This document shows positions 1 to 5,057 of a DNA stretch of 5,110 nt, in pieces (position 1 is the first letter of the stretch; each line of letters starts with the position of its first letter). A model generated the notes under the pieces. The model searched no databases and was not told where the DNA came from. It was given only the letters and a program-made list of their open reading frames with translations. Position numbers and translations under genes: made by a program. The DNA lies in assembly GCA_910583925.1 (NCBI GenBank), contig CAJTZJ010000034.1, positions 1 to 5,110 of the forward strand, in the 5' to 3' direction. Source of the DNA: an uncultured Eubacterium sp. (GTDB taxonomy: Bacteria > Bacillota > Clostridia > Oscillospirales > Acutalibacteraceae).

Positions 1-138
1 AAAGTATTGATTTTTCAAGGAGCAAGTCCCATTTTTGATGTGGGAAGTTTGAGTAGTTTAATATAAATAGATGTGGAATTGGTGTAATAATGGTGTAAAG
101 AAAAGAGCCTTGATAAAAATTGAATATTGTATAAAATT
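1..138. other. Left-edge non-coding stretch
   Basis: No convincing gene is visible. One + frame is open from base 1 to a TAA at 64-66 (21 codons), but it shows nothing recognisable and could be chance. The stretch holds a pair of exact 8-bp direct repeats, TGGTGTAA, at 80-87 and 91-98, and a short inverted pair (TCCCA 27-31, TGGGA 41-45). CAAGG at 16-20 and CCTTG at 108-112 add another short inverted pair. Such clusters can be remnants of a recombinase attachment region, but nothing here proves it. Confidence 0.3.
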
Positions 139-170
139 AAAAATCCCTCGGTTAAAAGGGATTTTTGTTT
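139..170 (+). terminator. Intrinsic terminator-like hairpin
   Basis: A perfect 9-bp stem is formed by AAAAATCCC (139-147) and GGGATTTTT (158-166), with a 10-base loop, and is followed by GTTT. The 3' arm supplies the U-rich tract, and because the stem is A/T-flanked it could also work on the other strand. It would end transcription entering from the left edge and separates that DNA from the phage fragment downstream. Confidence 0.65.
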
Positions 171-223
171 AATTCAAAGGTATATTGATAAAAAAATTTT
201 AATACAAGTAATAATAAGATTAG

Positions 224-594
224 AACACTAGTGCGATAAATAGCAATTTATATTACAAATCTGATGATGCGATTGAACGCATGTATCACTTGTGGATAGG
301 TGGAGTATTAACTGGTGGAAACAAGGAAATTTGGATTACAATTCCGCTTAATAAACCAATATTAGGAACGCCCAAAGTAACATTAAAACCAGAAGTATTT
401 GTTGTAAGGCAAAATGTGTTGTACTTAAAAAACATAGGAAATCTTGATGATTTTAGTACCGCTGGTATTGAGGTGCGAACAAAAGGATATGCGAATGGAA
501 CCGGCGTAACATTTGCTTTTATAGACTCTGTTGGTTTTGGTGGAATTAATAATAATCCCGTAAATGTATGGCTTATAAAATTACATTTACATAA
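224..594 (+). pseudogene. C-terminal domain of a phage tail/fibre protein, truncated and frameshifted
   Basis: The reading frame is open from just after a TAG at 221-223, but the first ATG (281) has no ribosome binding site and lies inside the conserved part, so the true N terminus is missing. The translation contains WIGGVLTGGNKEIWITIPL, then KPI, then VVRQNVLYL, then INNNPVNV. This order (GxLTxxxxEIxxTIPLxKP, VRQNxxYL, NNPV near the end) is the pattern I recall for a domain closing many Firmicutes phage tail or baseplate proteins. In the original frame the protein runs on to 634 with an uncharacteristic tail. If one base is restored near 565-568 the frame instead reads MAYKITFT and stops at TAA 592-594, a natural ending for this domain. 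I read it as a decayed fragment. Family assignment is from memory of motifs, not from a search. Confidence 0.7.
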
Positions 595-596
595 TG

Positions 597-1672
597 TCAT
601 TTATACCAAAATTGTATTATGCAAATATAGTTGATTGGCTGATTGAATGCCAATATTAAACCATTATTAGTTAATTCTATATTGTTCTCTTTTTCTATTA
701 TTTTAAACCTCAAACTACGACTCCATCGCTATATTATAATCATAAATCGGTATGCGATTACCATATATATACCAAATGGAAATGGTGAAAAATCAATTTC
801 TGACACACTAAATTCTGCATTAGTATATACAATTTTGACTTTAGTAGCTAAATTGCTTATCGCACTAATTTTGTTAGTGTAATCTGCTATAGCTGCCTTT
901 AATGCTAGTGCACCAGCAAGATTTATATTATTGGTATTAGCACTTATTTGTTCTGTAGTGTTTAATATATTTTTATTGTTTAATGTTTTTATTGCCTGAG
1001 CAGCGCCTTCCCATACTTGAATTTCGTAATGATAGGTACTAATACGTGCTCTAACGTCTTTAGCAGATAGTGTTATTGATCCCGTTTTATTATTCACAGA
1101 ATATACGTTACCGAAAGGAGTAACTTTATTGGATTTGTATTTTTTATACCCATAAGCTCCGCTTTCATCTATTCCAAAACTGAATGGAAATTTAAATCAA
1201 CATCACCGTTTGTGTCTCCAAAAATTATGTTGCCTGTTCCAGGCGGCTGTGTTACAAAATTAACACCTTGACCAGGACCATCTCCATTATTTGTAAAACT
1301 AACTACTTGCAATTGGTTTTTTAACGCAATACTTTTTTCACGTTTTCCTAATAGAGCAAATGAATCGCTTCCATCTTCTGTTACTTTGATAGGGACATCG
1401 ATTAGATCTTCAAATTTTCCAGTAAATGCTATATCTTTTAAATCTGTAAAGAATTTCCTTATTTTCCCTAAAACTACAGATAATTTATCTCCGTTTGCAA
1501 TGTTTTCCCTTGTAGCTGCTTCTTCAAAAATCATATCCAATTCAGTAGGTAATTCAATAATTTTTTGCCATTTCTCAATATCAGAAGGAACAATACCAGT
1601 TGTATTATTTTTCTTACAAATATATGATGTTCCTCCATAATAAACCCAATCTAATCGAATGCAAGGCTCTTC
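597..1672 (-). pseudogene. Phage tail fibre/structural protein remnant with frameshift and internal stop
   Basis: Reading leftward from 1672, the frame is open after a TAA (1673-1675) with no proper start. It begins with a carbohydrate-binding-module-like stretch (VYYGGTSYICKK ... SDIEKWQKI). Next comes the characteristic phage tail motif LDMIFEEAATRENIANGDKL followed by GKIRKFFTDLKDIAFTG and FEDLIDVP. At about 1184-1199 the frame breaks: the first frame ends at 1169-1171, while the homologous text continues one frame over as FKFPFSFGIDESGAYGYKK. Adding one A to the run gives DLKFPFSFG. The second part reads VYSVNNKTGSITLSAKDV, another common tail-fibre motif, then an Ala/Asn-rich stretch, and hits TAG at 729-731. 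The same frame stays open 43 more codons to TGA 597-599, ending in a plausible C terminus (NYICIIQFWYK). Repaired length would be about 358 residues. It starts about 60 bp downstream of the RHH gene on the same strand. Confidence 0.8.
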
Positions 1673-1696
1673 TTATAATATTTAAAATATAAACAC

Positions 1697-1731
1697 TTAA
1701 TACTTAACCATCTAATATATTATAGTATTAA
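1697..1731 (-). other. AT-only stem-loop after the RHH gene
   Basis: TTAATACT (1697-1704) and AGTATTAA (1724-1731) form a perfect 8-bp stem starting right after the stop of the ribbon-helix-helix gene. It has no G+C core and no clean T tract, so it is at best a weak terminator or an RNA 3'-end structure. If it does not terminate, the RHH promoter would read into the tail-protein remnant. Confidence 0.3.
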
Positions 1732-1732
1732 T

Positions 1733-2014
1733 TCAACTATTATCTGTATCATTATTTGATTCTAGTGATTCCATATCTATAGTAGTAATACTATCTATAT
1801 TAAACCCCTTTGCATCCAAATCCGCCTTTATTAACGCTTTAATGTAGCTATTTGCAGATTGTCCTGTCTGCTCTAAATATGCTTTTAATGTATTTCCTTG
1901 ATTAGCATCTACGGCACTATACTTTATTGCAAAGCTTACTGTTTTTTCTCTGTATTTTTTAACTGCTTTACGATTTGTTTCCAATTGTCTTTGTTTCTTT
2001 TCTTGTTCTGTCAT
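1733..2014 (-). CDS. Small ribbon-helix-helix-like (putative DNA-binding) protein
   Basis: A 93-residue protein. The N terminus is very basic and polar (residues 1-23). Residues 24-33 (KTVSFAIKYS) fit the single beta strand of a ribbon-helix-helix fold, followed by helix 1 (about 37-51) and helix 2 (53-70, SANSYIKALIKADLDAKG). The SxNxYIKxLIKxDL pattern resembles small Arc/antitoxin-like proteins of clostridial mobile elements. The acidic tail (79-93) could be disordered. The ATG at 2014 is preceded by an AGGTAGG ribosome site about 9 bases upstream. A promoter lies at 2093-2121. No toxin partner is next to it: downstream is the tail-protein remnant and upstream is a divergent intergenic region. 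The likely role is a transcriptional repressor or orphan antitoxin-like regulator. The fold call is moderately sure and the function is inferred. Confidence 0.8.
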   Translation of the reverse strand: MTEQEKKQRQLETNRKAVKKYREKTVSFAIKYSAVDANQGNTLKAYLEQTGQSANSYIKALIKADLDAKGFNIDSITTIDMESLESNNDTDNS

Positions 2015-2047
2015 AAAAATTTACCTACCTTTTTAATTTTATTTATA

Positions 2048-2075
2048 ATATGTATTTCTCTTTTTATATGTATTT
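2048..2075 (-). repeat. Direct repeats in the RHH gene leader
   Basis: ATATGTATTT occurs at 2048-2057 and again at 2066-2075, an 18-bp period, between the predicted transcription start and the RHH start codon. Ribbon-helix-helix proteins often bind tandem short operators, so this could be an autoregulatory site. The AT-richness means chance is a serious alternative. Confidence 0.25.
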
Positions 2076-2092
2076 TTCTTAAAAAGGCATAC

Positions 2093-2121
2093 ATAATATC
2101 ATTTTACTTTTTATACGTCAA
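2093..2121 (-). promoter_or_regulatory. Sigma-A-type promoter of the RHH gene
   Basis: On the - strand, TTGACG (2121-2116) is followed by exactly 17 bases and then TATTAT (2098-2093), close to the housekeeping consensus. Transcription would begin near 2086, giving a leader of roughly 70 bases before the ATG at 2014. Confidence 0.6.
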
Positions 2122-2151
2122 ATAATCTATTAGTTATTGTGCATAATAAAT

Positions 2152-2169
2152 AAATGACTTTAGTCATTT
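2152..2169. promoter_or_regulatory. 18-bp near-perfect palindrome
   Basis: AAATGACT (2152-2159) and AGTCATTT (2162-2169) form 8-bp arms around a TT centre. It lies about 30 bp upstream of the RHH -35 box, in the region between the leftward RHH gene and the rightward small genes, where an operator would be expected. No T tract follows, so a terminator is less likely. The binding protein is unknown. Confidence 0.35.
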
Positions 2170-2197
2170 CAATATGTTGATTAGTGATGTCTTACAA

Positions 2198-2247
2198 ACG
2201 TGGCTAAACTCATAAAAAGTGCCTGAAAAAGATGAGTTTAGCCATGT
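2198..2247. repeat. Long 16-bp-arm hairpin
   Basis: Arms at 2198-2213 and 2232-2247 pair over 16 positions with one G-T wobble (core TGGCTAAACTCAT / ATGAGTTTAGCCA), with an 18-base A-rich loop. It is not followed by a T tract, so it is not a standard terminator. It sits in the 400-bp gap between the RHH and coiled-coil genes. It could be a small mobile-element end, an RNA structure or a protein-binding palindrome. Confidence 0.6.
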
Positions 2248-2305
2248 TATAGTATTCTTACAAGCAAGGCAAACACCACACAACAAACAGCCACAAGCCA
2301 AACTT

Positions 2306-2345
2306 GTAAAGCACAAAGCACCTTGACAATTAAATAGACTTTACA
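2306..2345 (+). repeat. Upstream copy of the inverted hairpin pair
   Basis: TGTAAAG (2306-2312) can pair with CTTTACA (2339-2345). The segment 2321-2345 matches the reverse complement of 2750-2772 at 23 positions, apart from a 2-base insertion (CA at 2327-2328). It also differs from the downstream copy by about 9 extra bases in the loop. It lies just upstream of the promoter of the coiled-coil gene. The surrounding leader (about 2262-2330) is strikingly A/C-rich and G-poor. Confidence 0.6.
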
Positions 2346-2363
2346 TCTAAGTTGTGATATACT
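2335..2363 (+). promoter_or_regulatory. Extended -10 promoter of the coiled-coil gene
   Basis: TGATATACT (2355-2363) is a TGn-extended -10 element. A 17-base spacer would put the -35 at TAGACT (2335-2340), which is poor. The TTGACA at 2323-2328 is too far away to pair with it. Transcription would begin near 2370, about 50 bases before the start codon at 2422. The upstream hairpin overlaps the -35 area. Confidence 0.45.
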
Positions 2364-2421
2364 TACAGCAAACACAGAAACAATGATACAATCAGTAGTC
2401 ACAACAAAGGAGTGGTATAAA

Positions 2422-2691
2422 ATGACATTGACGAATGAAGACTTACAAGCGATTGCAACATTAATGGATAGCAAGTTACAACCCATCAATAGCAGACTTG
2501 ACAACGTGGATAGCAGACTTGACAAGATAGAATCTGAAGTATCCACTTTGAAAGCTGGACAGAGAGAACTAAAGAAAGAGATTAGAGAACTAAAAGATAA
2601 AGTAAATGATACCTATGATTTAGCTCTTGACGCATGGGGACAAAGTACAGAGAATAGATATTGGCTAGAGAAAAAGGTAGAGATGCCGTAA
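2422..2691 (+). CDS. Small coiled-coil protein of unknown function
   Basis: An 89-residue soluble protein. I chose the ATG at 2422 because AAAGGAG sits 9 bases upstream. The in-frame ATG at 2383 has no ribosome site and lies only about 13 bases past the predicted transcription start. Residues 1-20 look helical (LTNEDLQAIATLMDSKLQPI). Residues 21-65 form a clear heptad coiled coil (INSRLDNVDSRLDKIESEV, then KKEIRELKDKV). The C-terminal part contains DTYDLALDAWGQSTENRYWL, which may be the conserved segment of the family. There is no signal peptide or membrane helix. Similar short proteins occur on clostridial mobile elements but I cannot name a function. It has its own promoter upstream and a strong terminator after it, so it looks monocistronic. 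A tandem heptad duplication is visible at DNA level (2489-2525). Confidence 0.85.
   Translation: MTLTNEDLQAIATLMDSKLQPINSRLDNVDSRLDKIESEVSTLKAGQRELKKEIRELKDKVNDTYDLALDAWGQSTENRYWLEKKVEMP
2489..2525 (+). repeat. Tandem 21-bp duplication encoding one heptad
   Basis: ATAGCAGACTTGACAA occurs identically at 2489-2504 and 2510-2525, a period of 21 bp or seven codons, coding for SRLDNVD and SRLDKIE. A weaker third relative is visible just before (GATAGCAAGTTACAA near 2467). The coiled coil has grown by exactly one heptad, so the register is kept. Confidence 0.8.
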
Positions 2692-2744
2692 TAAATTATA
2701 AATGTCTATTCGTGTAACAACTACATAACGAAATATATCACAAT

Positions 2745-2786
2745 AAGGGTGTAAAGTCTATTTAATTCAAGGCTTTACACCTTTTT
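2745..2786 (+). terminator. Intrinsic terminator after the coiled-coil gene
   Basis: GGTGTAAAG (2748-2756) pairs perfectly with CTTTACACC (2773-2781), and the stem extends outward through a G-T and two A-T pairs. The loop is 16 bases and a run of five T follows the last C (2782-2786). It lies about 55 bases after the stop codon. Its loop and right arm are the downstream copy of the inverted hairpin pair. Confidence 0.8.
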
Positions 2787-2850
2787 AGTTTGTAAATGTA
2801 GAAAGAACAAGTAAACAATAACAACCACAAAGAAAGCGAGGTAACACAAA

Positions 2851-2973
2851 ATGACAAGATTAGAAGAATTAGAAAAGATTTTAAAAGATGTTTACAGACA
2901 ATATGAAAACAATTGCAGCGAATGTCCGAAACAAAAGGAATGCGAGGAGTATTTACATATTTATAAGGATTAA
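2851..2973 (+). CDS. 40-residue microprotein with CxxCx5C motif
   Basis: The gene runs from ATG 2851 to TAA 2971-2973. GCGAGGT lies about 8 bases before the start. The protein is charged and mostly helical (MTRLEELEKILKDVYRQY at the N terminus), followed by NCSECPKQKECEEYLHIYKD. Cysteines at positions 22, 25 and 31 (C-x2-C-x5-C) with a nearby His at 36 could bind a metal or an Fe-S cluster, or could be redox active. All of this is inference from spacing. There is no signal peptide or membrane segment. It follows an A/C-rich leader and the coiled-coil gene terminator, and precedes a large hairpin, so it may be its own transcript, though no clear promoter is visible. I do not recognise the family. 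Codon use and the ribosome site argue that it is real. Confidence 0.65.
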   Translation: MTRLEELEKILKDVYRQYENNCSECPKQKECEEYLHIYKD

Positions 2974-3010
2974 TTATAAATCTCTTGATGAATTTTTGAG
3001 AACCACATAC

Positions 3011-3060
3011 AGGCTAACCACTTGAGACAGGAGTGTAGCATCAAAGCAAGTTAGCCTTTT
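3011..3060 (+). terminator. Hairpin with short T run after the Cys microprotein
   Basis: AGGCTAAC (3011-3018) pairs perfectly with GTTAGCCT (3050-3057), followed by TTT. The loop is 31 bases, long for a terminator, and the T run is short, so it may be a weak terminator or part of a structured RNA. A second small stem, GGGA...TCCC, follows at 3061-3073. Confidence 0.45.
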
Positions 3061-3158
3061 GGGATATAGTCCCATAAATGAACATTGACAACTGAAGAAA
3101 TGGGTGTAATAGAATGTACCGATGTAGAATATATGTAGTAGCGGCATAGTTAAAAGTC
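3061..3158. other. Intergenic stretch before the HTH gene
   Basis: No gene of note is visible; the longest start-led frame is a dozen codons (ATG 3100). A TTGACA at 3085-3090 has only imperfect -10 partners (TAATAG or TAGAAT at 16 or 19 bases), so a second, weaker promoter is possible but unproven. Confidence 0.3.
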
Positions 3159-3167
3159 TGATATAAT
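3159..3167 (+). promoter_or_regulatory. Extended -10 promoter of the HTH gene
   Basis: TGATATAAT is a perfect -10 hexamer with the TGn extension. No good -35 is visible at 17 bases, as is usual for extended -10 promoters. Transcription would start near 3173, about 28 bases before the start codon. The same TGATATAnT layout occurs before the coiled-coil gene. ATATATGTAGTAG (3129-3141) and ACTACTATATAT (3171-3182) form an imperfect inverted pair around the promoter, a possible operator for the HTH protein itself. Confidence 0.5.
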
Positions 3168-3200
3168 AAAACTACTATATATAAGGAAGGTGAATACGAT

Positions 3201-3413
3201 ATGACAATTAAAACAAATCAAGAGCTTGCACAAGCGATTGAAAAAATCATTGATGATCAAGGCGTAAAAAAAATATGGATATCTGAAAAAATGGGTATTT
3301 CAAATCAAAATTTTAATCGTTTAATGAGTAAAAAGAGTTTTTCGCTTGATGATGCAAACAGGGTTTTAAATCCTATTGGTTATCACGCAAATATAATAAT
3401 TGAAAAAGATTAA
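3201..3413 (+). CDS. Small helix-turn-helix (XRE-like) regulator
   Basis: A 70-residue protein consisting of little more than a DNA-binding domain. Residues 5-20 form the first helix (TNQELAQAIEKIIDDQ). Residues about 26-44 (WISEKMGISNQNFNRLMSK) fit a helix-turn-helix with the GIS turn. Residues 48-59 (SLDDANRVLNPI) form the last helix, and HANIIIEKD is a short C-terminal strand, as in single-domain Cro/C1-type proteins. The start is set by AAGGAAGG 10 bases before ATG 3201. It has an extended -10 promoter of its own and no partner gene, since the next gene is a leftward transposase. It probably acts as a small transcriptional repressor, perhaps of its own promoter, and its target is unknown. 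Many prophages and conjugative elements carry such genes. Confidence 0.8.
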   Translation: MTIKTNQELAQAIEKIIDDQGVKKIWISEKMGISNQNFNRLMSKKSFSLDDANRVLNPIGYHANIIIEKD

Positions 3414-3418
3414 AAAAA

Positions 3419-3438
3419 TTATCAAAAGTGATTGATAA
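3419..3438. other. AT-rich stem-loop after the HTH gene
   Basis: TTATCAA (3419-3425) pairs with TTGATAA (3432-3438) around a 6-base loop, starting 5 bases after the HTH stop codon and followed by AAATTT. It could be a weak terminator or a protein-binding site. Confidence 0.35.
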
Positions 3439-3493
3439 AATTTCTGAAACATGATAAGATAATATCAAGTTAAGGGAAACAAGAGAAAACAAA

Positions 3494-3532
3494 AGGACTG
3501 AATCACCGACTACCAATCACCGATTCAATCCT
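3494..3532. repeat. Hairpin with embedded direct repeat
   Basis: AGGACTGAATC (3494-3504) and GATTCAATCCT (3522-3532) pair at 10 of 11 positions. Within it, AATCACCGA is repeated directly at 3501-3509 and 3515-3523. It is not followed by a T tract. It lies in the 247-base gap between the HTH gene and the IS transposase and is otherwise unexplained. The rest of that gap (to about 3600) holds no gene that I can see. Confidence 0.5.
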
Positions 3533-3660
3533 ACACACAAAACAAGTTTTCACTTGCATTGATACATTTTATTATATCCATTTCTTTAGAAAAAGTCAAT
3601 GAAAAAATCCCAAAACAACAGAATAAACGCATGAACGGATACTCTCTAATTGCCATCCCA

Positions 3661-5010
3661 TTATTTGGTGAGTTCGTCAATGGAATCTAATAAATCATTG
3701 GTATATAATACTCTCAGGACAGCAAGAATAAGCGGAAGTTCTGTTTCGGGTTTTCTCCCAATCGTTTTCCGGACTCTTCTCATGCTTCGTCCATAATACG
3801 TTTTCATCAACTTAATAATAAACATAACGAACCGTCTGATAAGCCCCAGGTTATGGACTGCTTTCTTTTCTTTGGAACCCAGGCTGTCTTCCCTGAATAC
3901 GACATCCAGTGTCCAATGCAGGCTGTTTTCTATGTTCCAGTGCCTGCGAACCACGATTGCAAATAACTCAGCAATTGGCTTAATGCTGCACAGATAATAC
4001 CGTTCTTCTATATGGGACTTTCCTGTTTCCTTATTGCTTATCGTCTTTCTCTCATACCCAATGGACTGGAGTTTTTCCCATTTGCTGCGGTCTTCAAACC
4101 ATTGAATCTCATCCGTAATGAAGTGTTCCCTTATGGTTATGGCATAGGTGGATTCTTCTGTCTCGCTTTGGTATTGTCCTGCTTTCTGGCGTATGTTTTC
4201 CAACAGATCCATACAGGCAAAATAATTCCGGATTTCTTCATAAGCCTGTTTCTGGTTCCCTTTGAGTGCAAGACAATAATCTCCGTGTGCTTCCTGCACA
4301 ATAACCCGTGCGGTTTCTTTCTGGGCGTTCATGGCGTCCGCGGTAACGATGCATTTCCGGCAGTCAAGTCCTTTCATAACTGCCTGCATTTCGGGAATTT
4401 CATTGGTTTTCTCGTCAATTCTCGTGCTGGACAGACAGACACCCCATTCTGTGGACATTACATTAAATTCGTTCAGGTTACACAAGTCTTCTGGGGTTTT
4501 TGCGTGTTTCTTCGCGGTATGCCGGGTTTCCTTTCCGTCTGCTGCAATGACGTCGCGTACATAACAGTCCAGTTCTTCATTTTGGTACAGATACTGATCC
4601 AGGTGCTGTCCGGCCATTTCTATCATCTGAACCAGGATCTCTTTGAGCATTCCCTGCAGTTCATCTGGCCGGATGATGGCAAAGACCCTCTGCATCGTAT
4701 CATGGGATGGAATTCCATTCTTTAAGTCCAGATAGTTTCTTAAAGTTTCCCTTTCATCCATCGCAAAATCATAAATATCCTCCCATTCATCATTTCCGGC
4801 AAGTACACCAAAGAATACTATGCCCAGAATGTCCCTGAAGGCGTGCTTTACTTTGGCCTGCTGTCTGCTATCCGTCATCATATCGGCCTGCTGTGAATAA
4901 ACTTCCATGAAAATACGGTCCAGCCCTTGAGTTTCCGAGAGGCGGATCTCCTCTATGAGCATATGAACTGTTTTTGATAAGTTTTCAAGTTTTGTATCTT
5001 TTTTTGCCAT
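3661..5010 (-). CDS. ISAs1-family DDE transposase
   Basis: A 449-residue protein catalysing cut-and-paste type transposition of its own IS. Residues about 30-125 match the N-terminal region associated with ISAs1/H-repeat transposases (HAFRDILGIVFFGVLAGNDE, PSHDTMQRVF). The RNase H-like catalytic core follows. The first Asp is in VIAADGKETR (D158), the second in IVTADAMNAQ (D225), and the Glu in RRHWNIENSLHW (E361), so the DDE triad appears complete. IDEKTNEI (198-205) is another family hallmark. The start is ATG 5010, with GGAGG five bases upstream; a GTG four codons earlier overlaps that ribosome site and is unlikely. The length is at or above the usual size for the family and no frameshift is seen, so the element may be active. 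It faces the HTH gene convergently. Confidence 0.93.
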   Translation of the reverse strand: MAKKDTKLENLSKTVHMLIEEIRLSETQGLDRIFMEVYSQQADMMTDSRQQAKVKHAFRDILGIVFFGVLAGNDEWEDIYDFAMDERETLRNYLDLKNGIPSHDTMQRVFAIIRPDELQGMLKEILVQMIEMAGQHLDQYLYQNEELDCYVRDVIAADGKETRHTAKKHAKTPEDLCNLNEFNVMSTEWGVCLSSTRIDEKTNEIPEMQAVMKGLDCRKCIVTADAMNAQKETARVIVQEAHGDYCLALKGNQKQAYEEIRNYFACMDLLENIRQKAGQYQSETEESTYAITIREHFITDEIQWFEDRSKWEKLQSIGYERKTISNKETGKSHIEERYYLCSIKPIAELFAIVVRRHWNIENSLHWTLDVVFREDSLGSKEKKAVHNLGLIRRFVMFIIKLMKTYYGRSMRRVRKTIGRKPETELPLILAVLRVLYTNDLLDSIDELTK

Positions 5011-5034
5011 ACTGTCCTCCACATACGCAAAATG

Positions 5035-5057
5035 CTGTTTGGAAACAGTGTATTATA
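5035..5057 (-). promoter_or_regulatory. Possible transposase promoter -10 and leader hairpin
   Basis: On the - strand a perfect TATAAT lies at 5057-5052, but no good -35 is seen at 17 bases (AGTACT). Transcription would start near 5045. CTGTTT (5035-5040) and AAACAG (5043-5048) form a tight hairpin at the very start of this leader. Such a structure could limit translation or be part of the element end. Confidence 0.3.

Noticed and set aside
1..66. Possible 3' end of a gene entering from the left edge
   Set aside because: It has only 21 codons with no recognisable motif; the terminator at 139 is compatible but not enough.
286..600. Reading frame on the - strand opposite the + tail fragment
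   Set aside because: It is antisense to the recognisable tail domain and shows no motif or ribosome site.
643..882. Reading frame on + opposite the end of the - tail remnant
   Set aside because: It is hydrophobic low-complexity text antisense to the recognisable tail protein.
1184..1199. Programmed ribosomal frameshift
   Set aside because: No slippery heptamer with a downstream structure is visible, and the gene has other lesions, so decay is the simpler reading.
1386..1640. Reading frame on +
   Set aside because: It is antisense to the best-conserved part of the - tail protein.
1898..2125. Hydrophobic frame on + that looks like a membrane peptide
   Set aside because: It overlaps the RHH gene and its promoter on the other strand; Phe/Leu/Ile richness follows from antisense of Lys-rich, AT-rich DNA.
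2247..2546. Frame on - over the coiled-coil gene
   Set aside because: It is antisense to a clear coiled-coil gene with a good ribosome site, and its membrane-like look is a shadow effect.
1733..3413. Toxin-antitoxin pair
   Set aside because: The RHH and HTH proteins could be antitoxin-like, but neither has an adjacent or overlapping toxin-like partner.
2040..3560. CRISPR array or tRNA among the repeats
   Set aside because: Repeats are few, irregular and mostly inverted; no regularly spaced units or cloverleaf were found.
4012..4725. 237-residue frame on + inside the transposase
   Set aside because: It is antisense to the intact DDE transposase, with no ribosome site or known motif.
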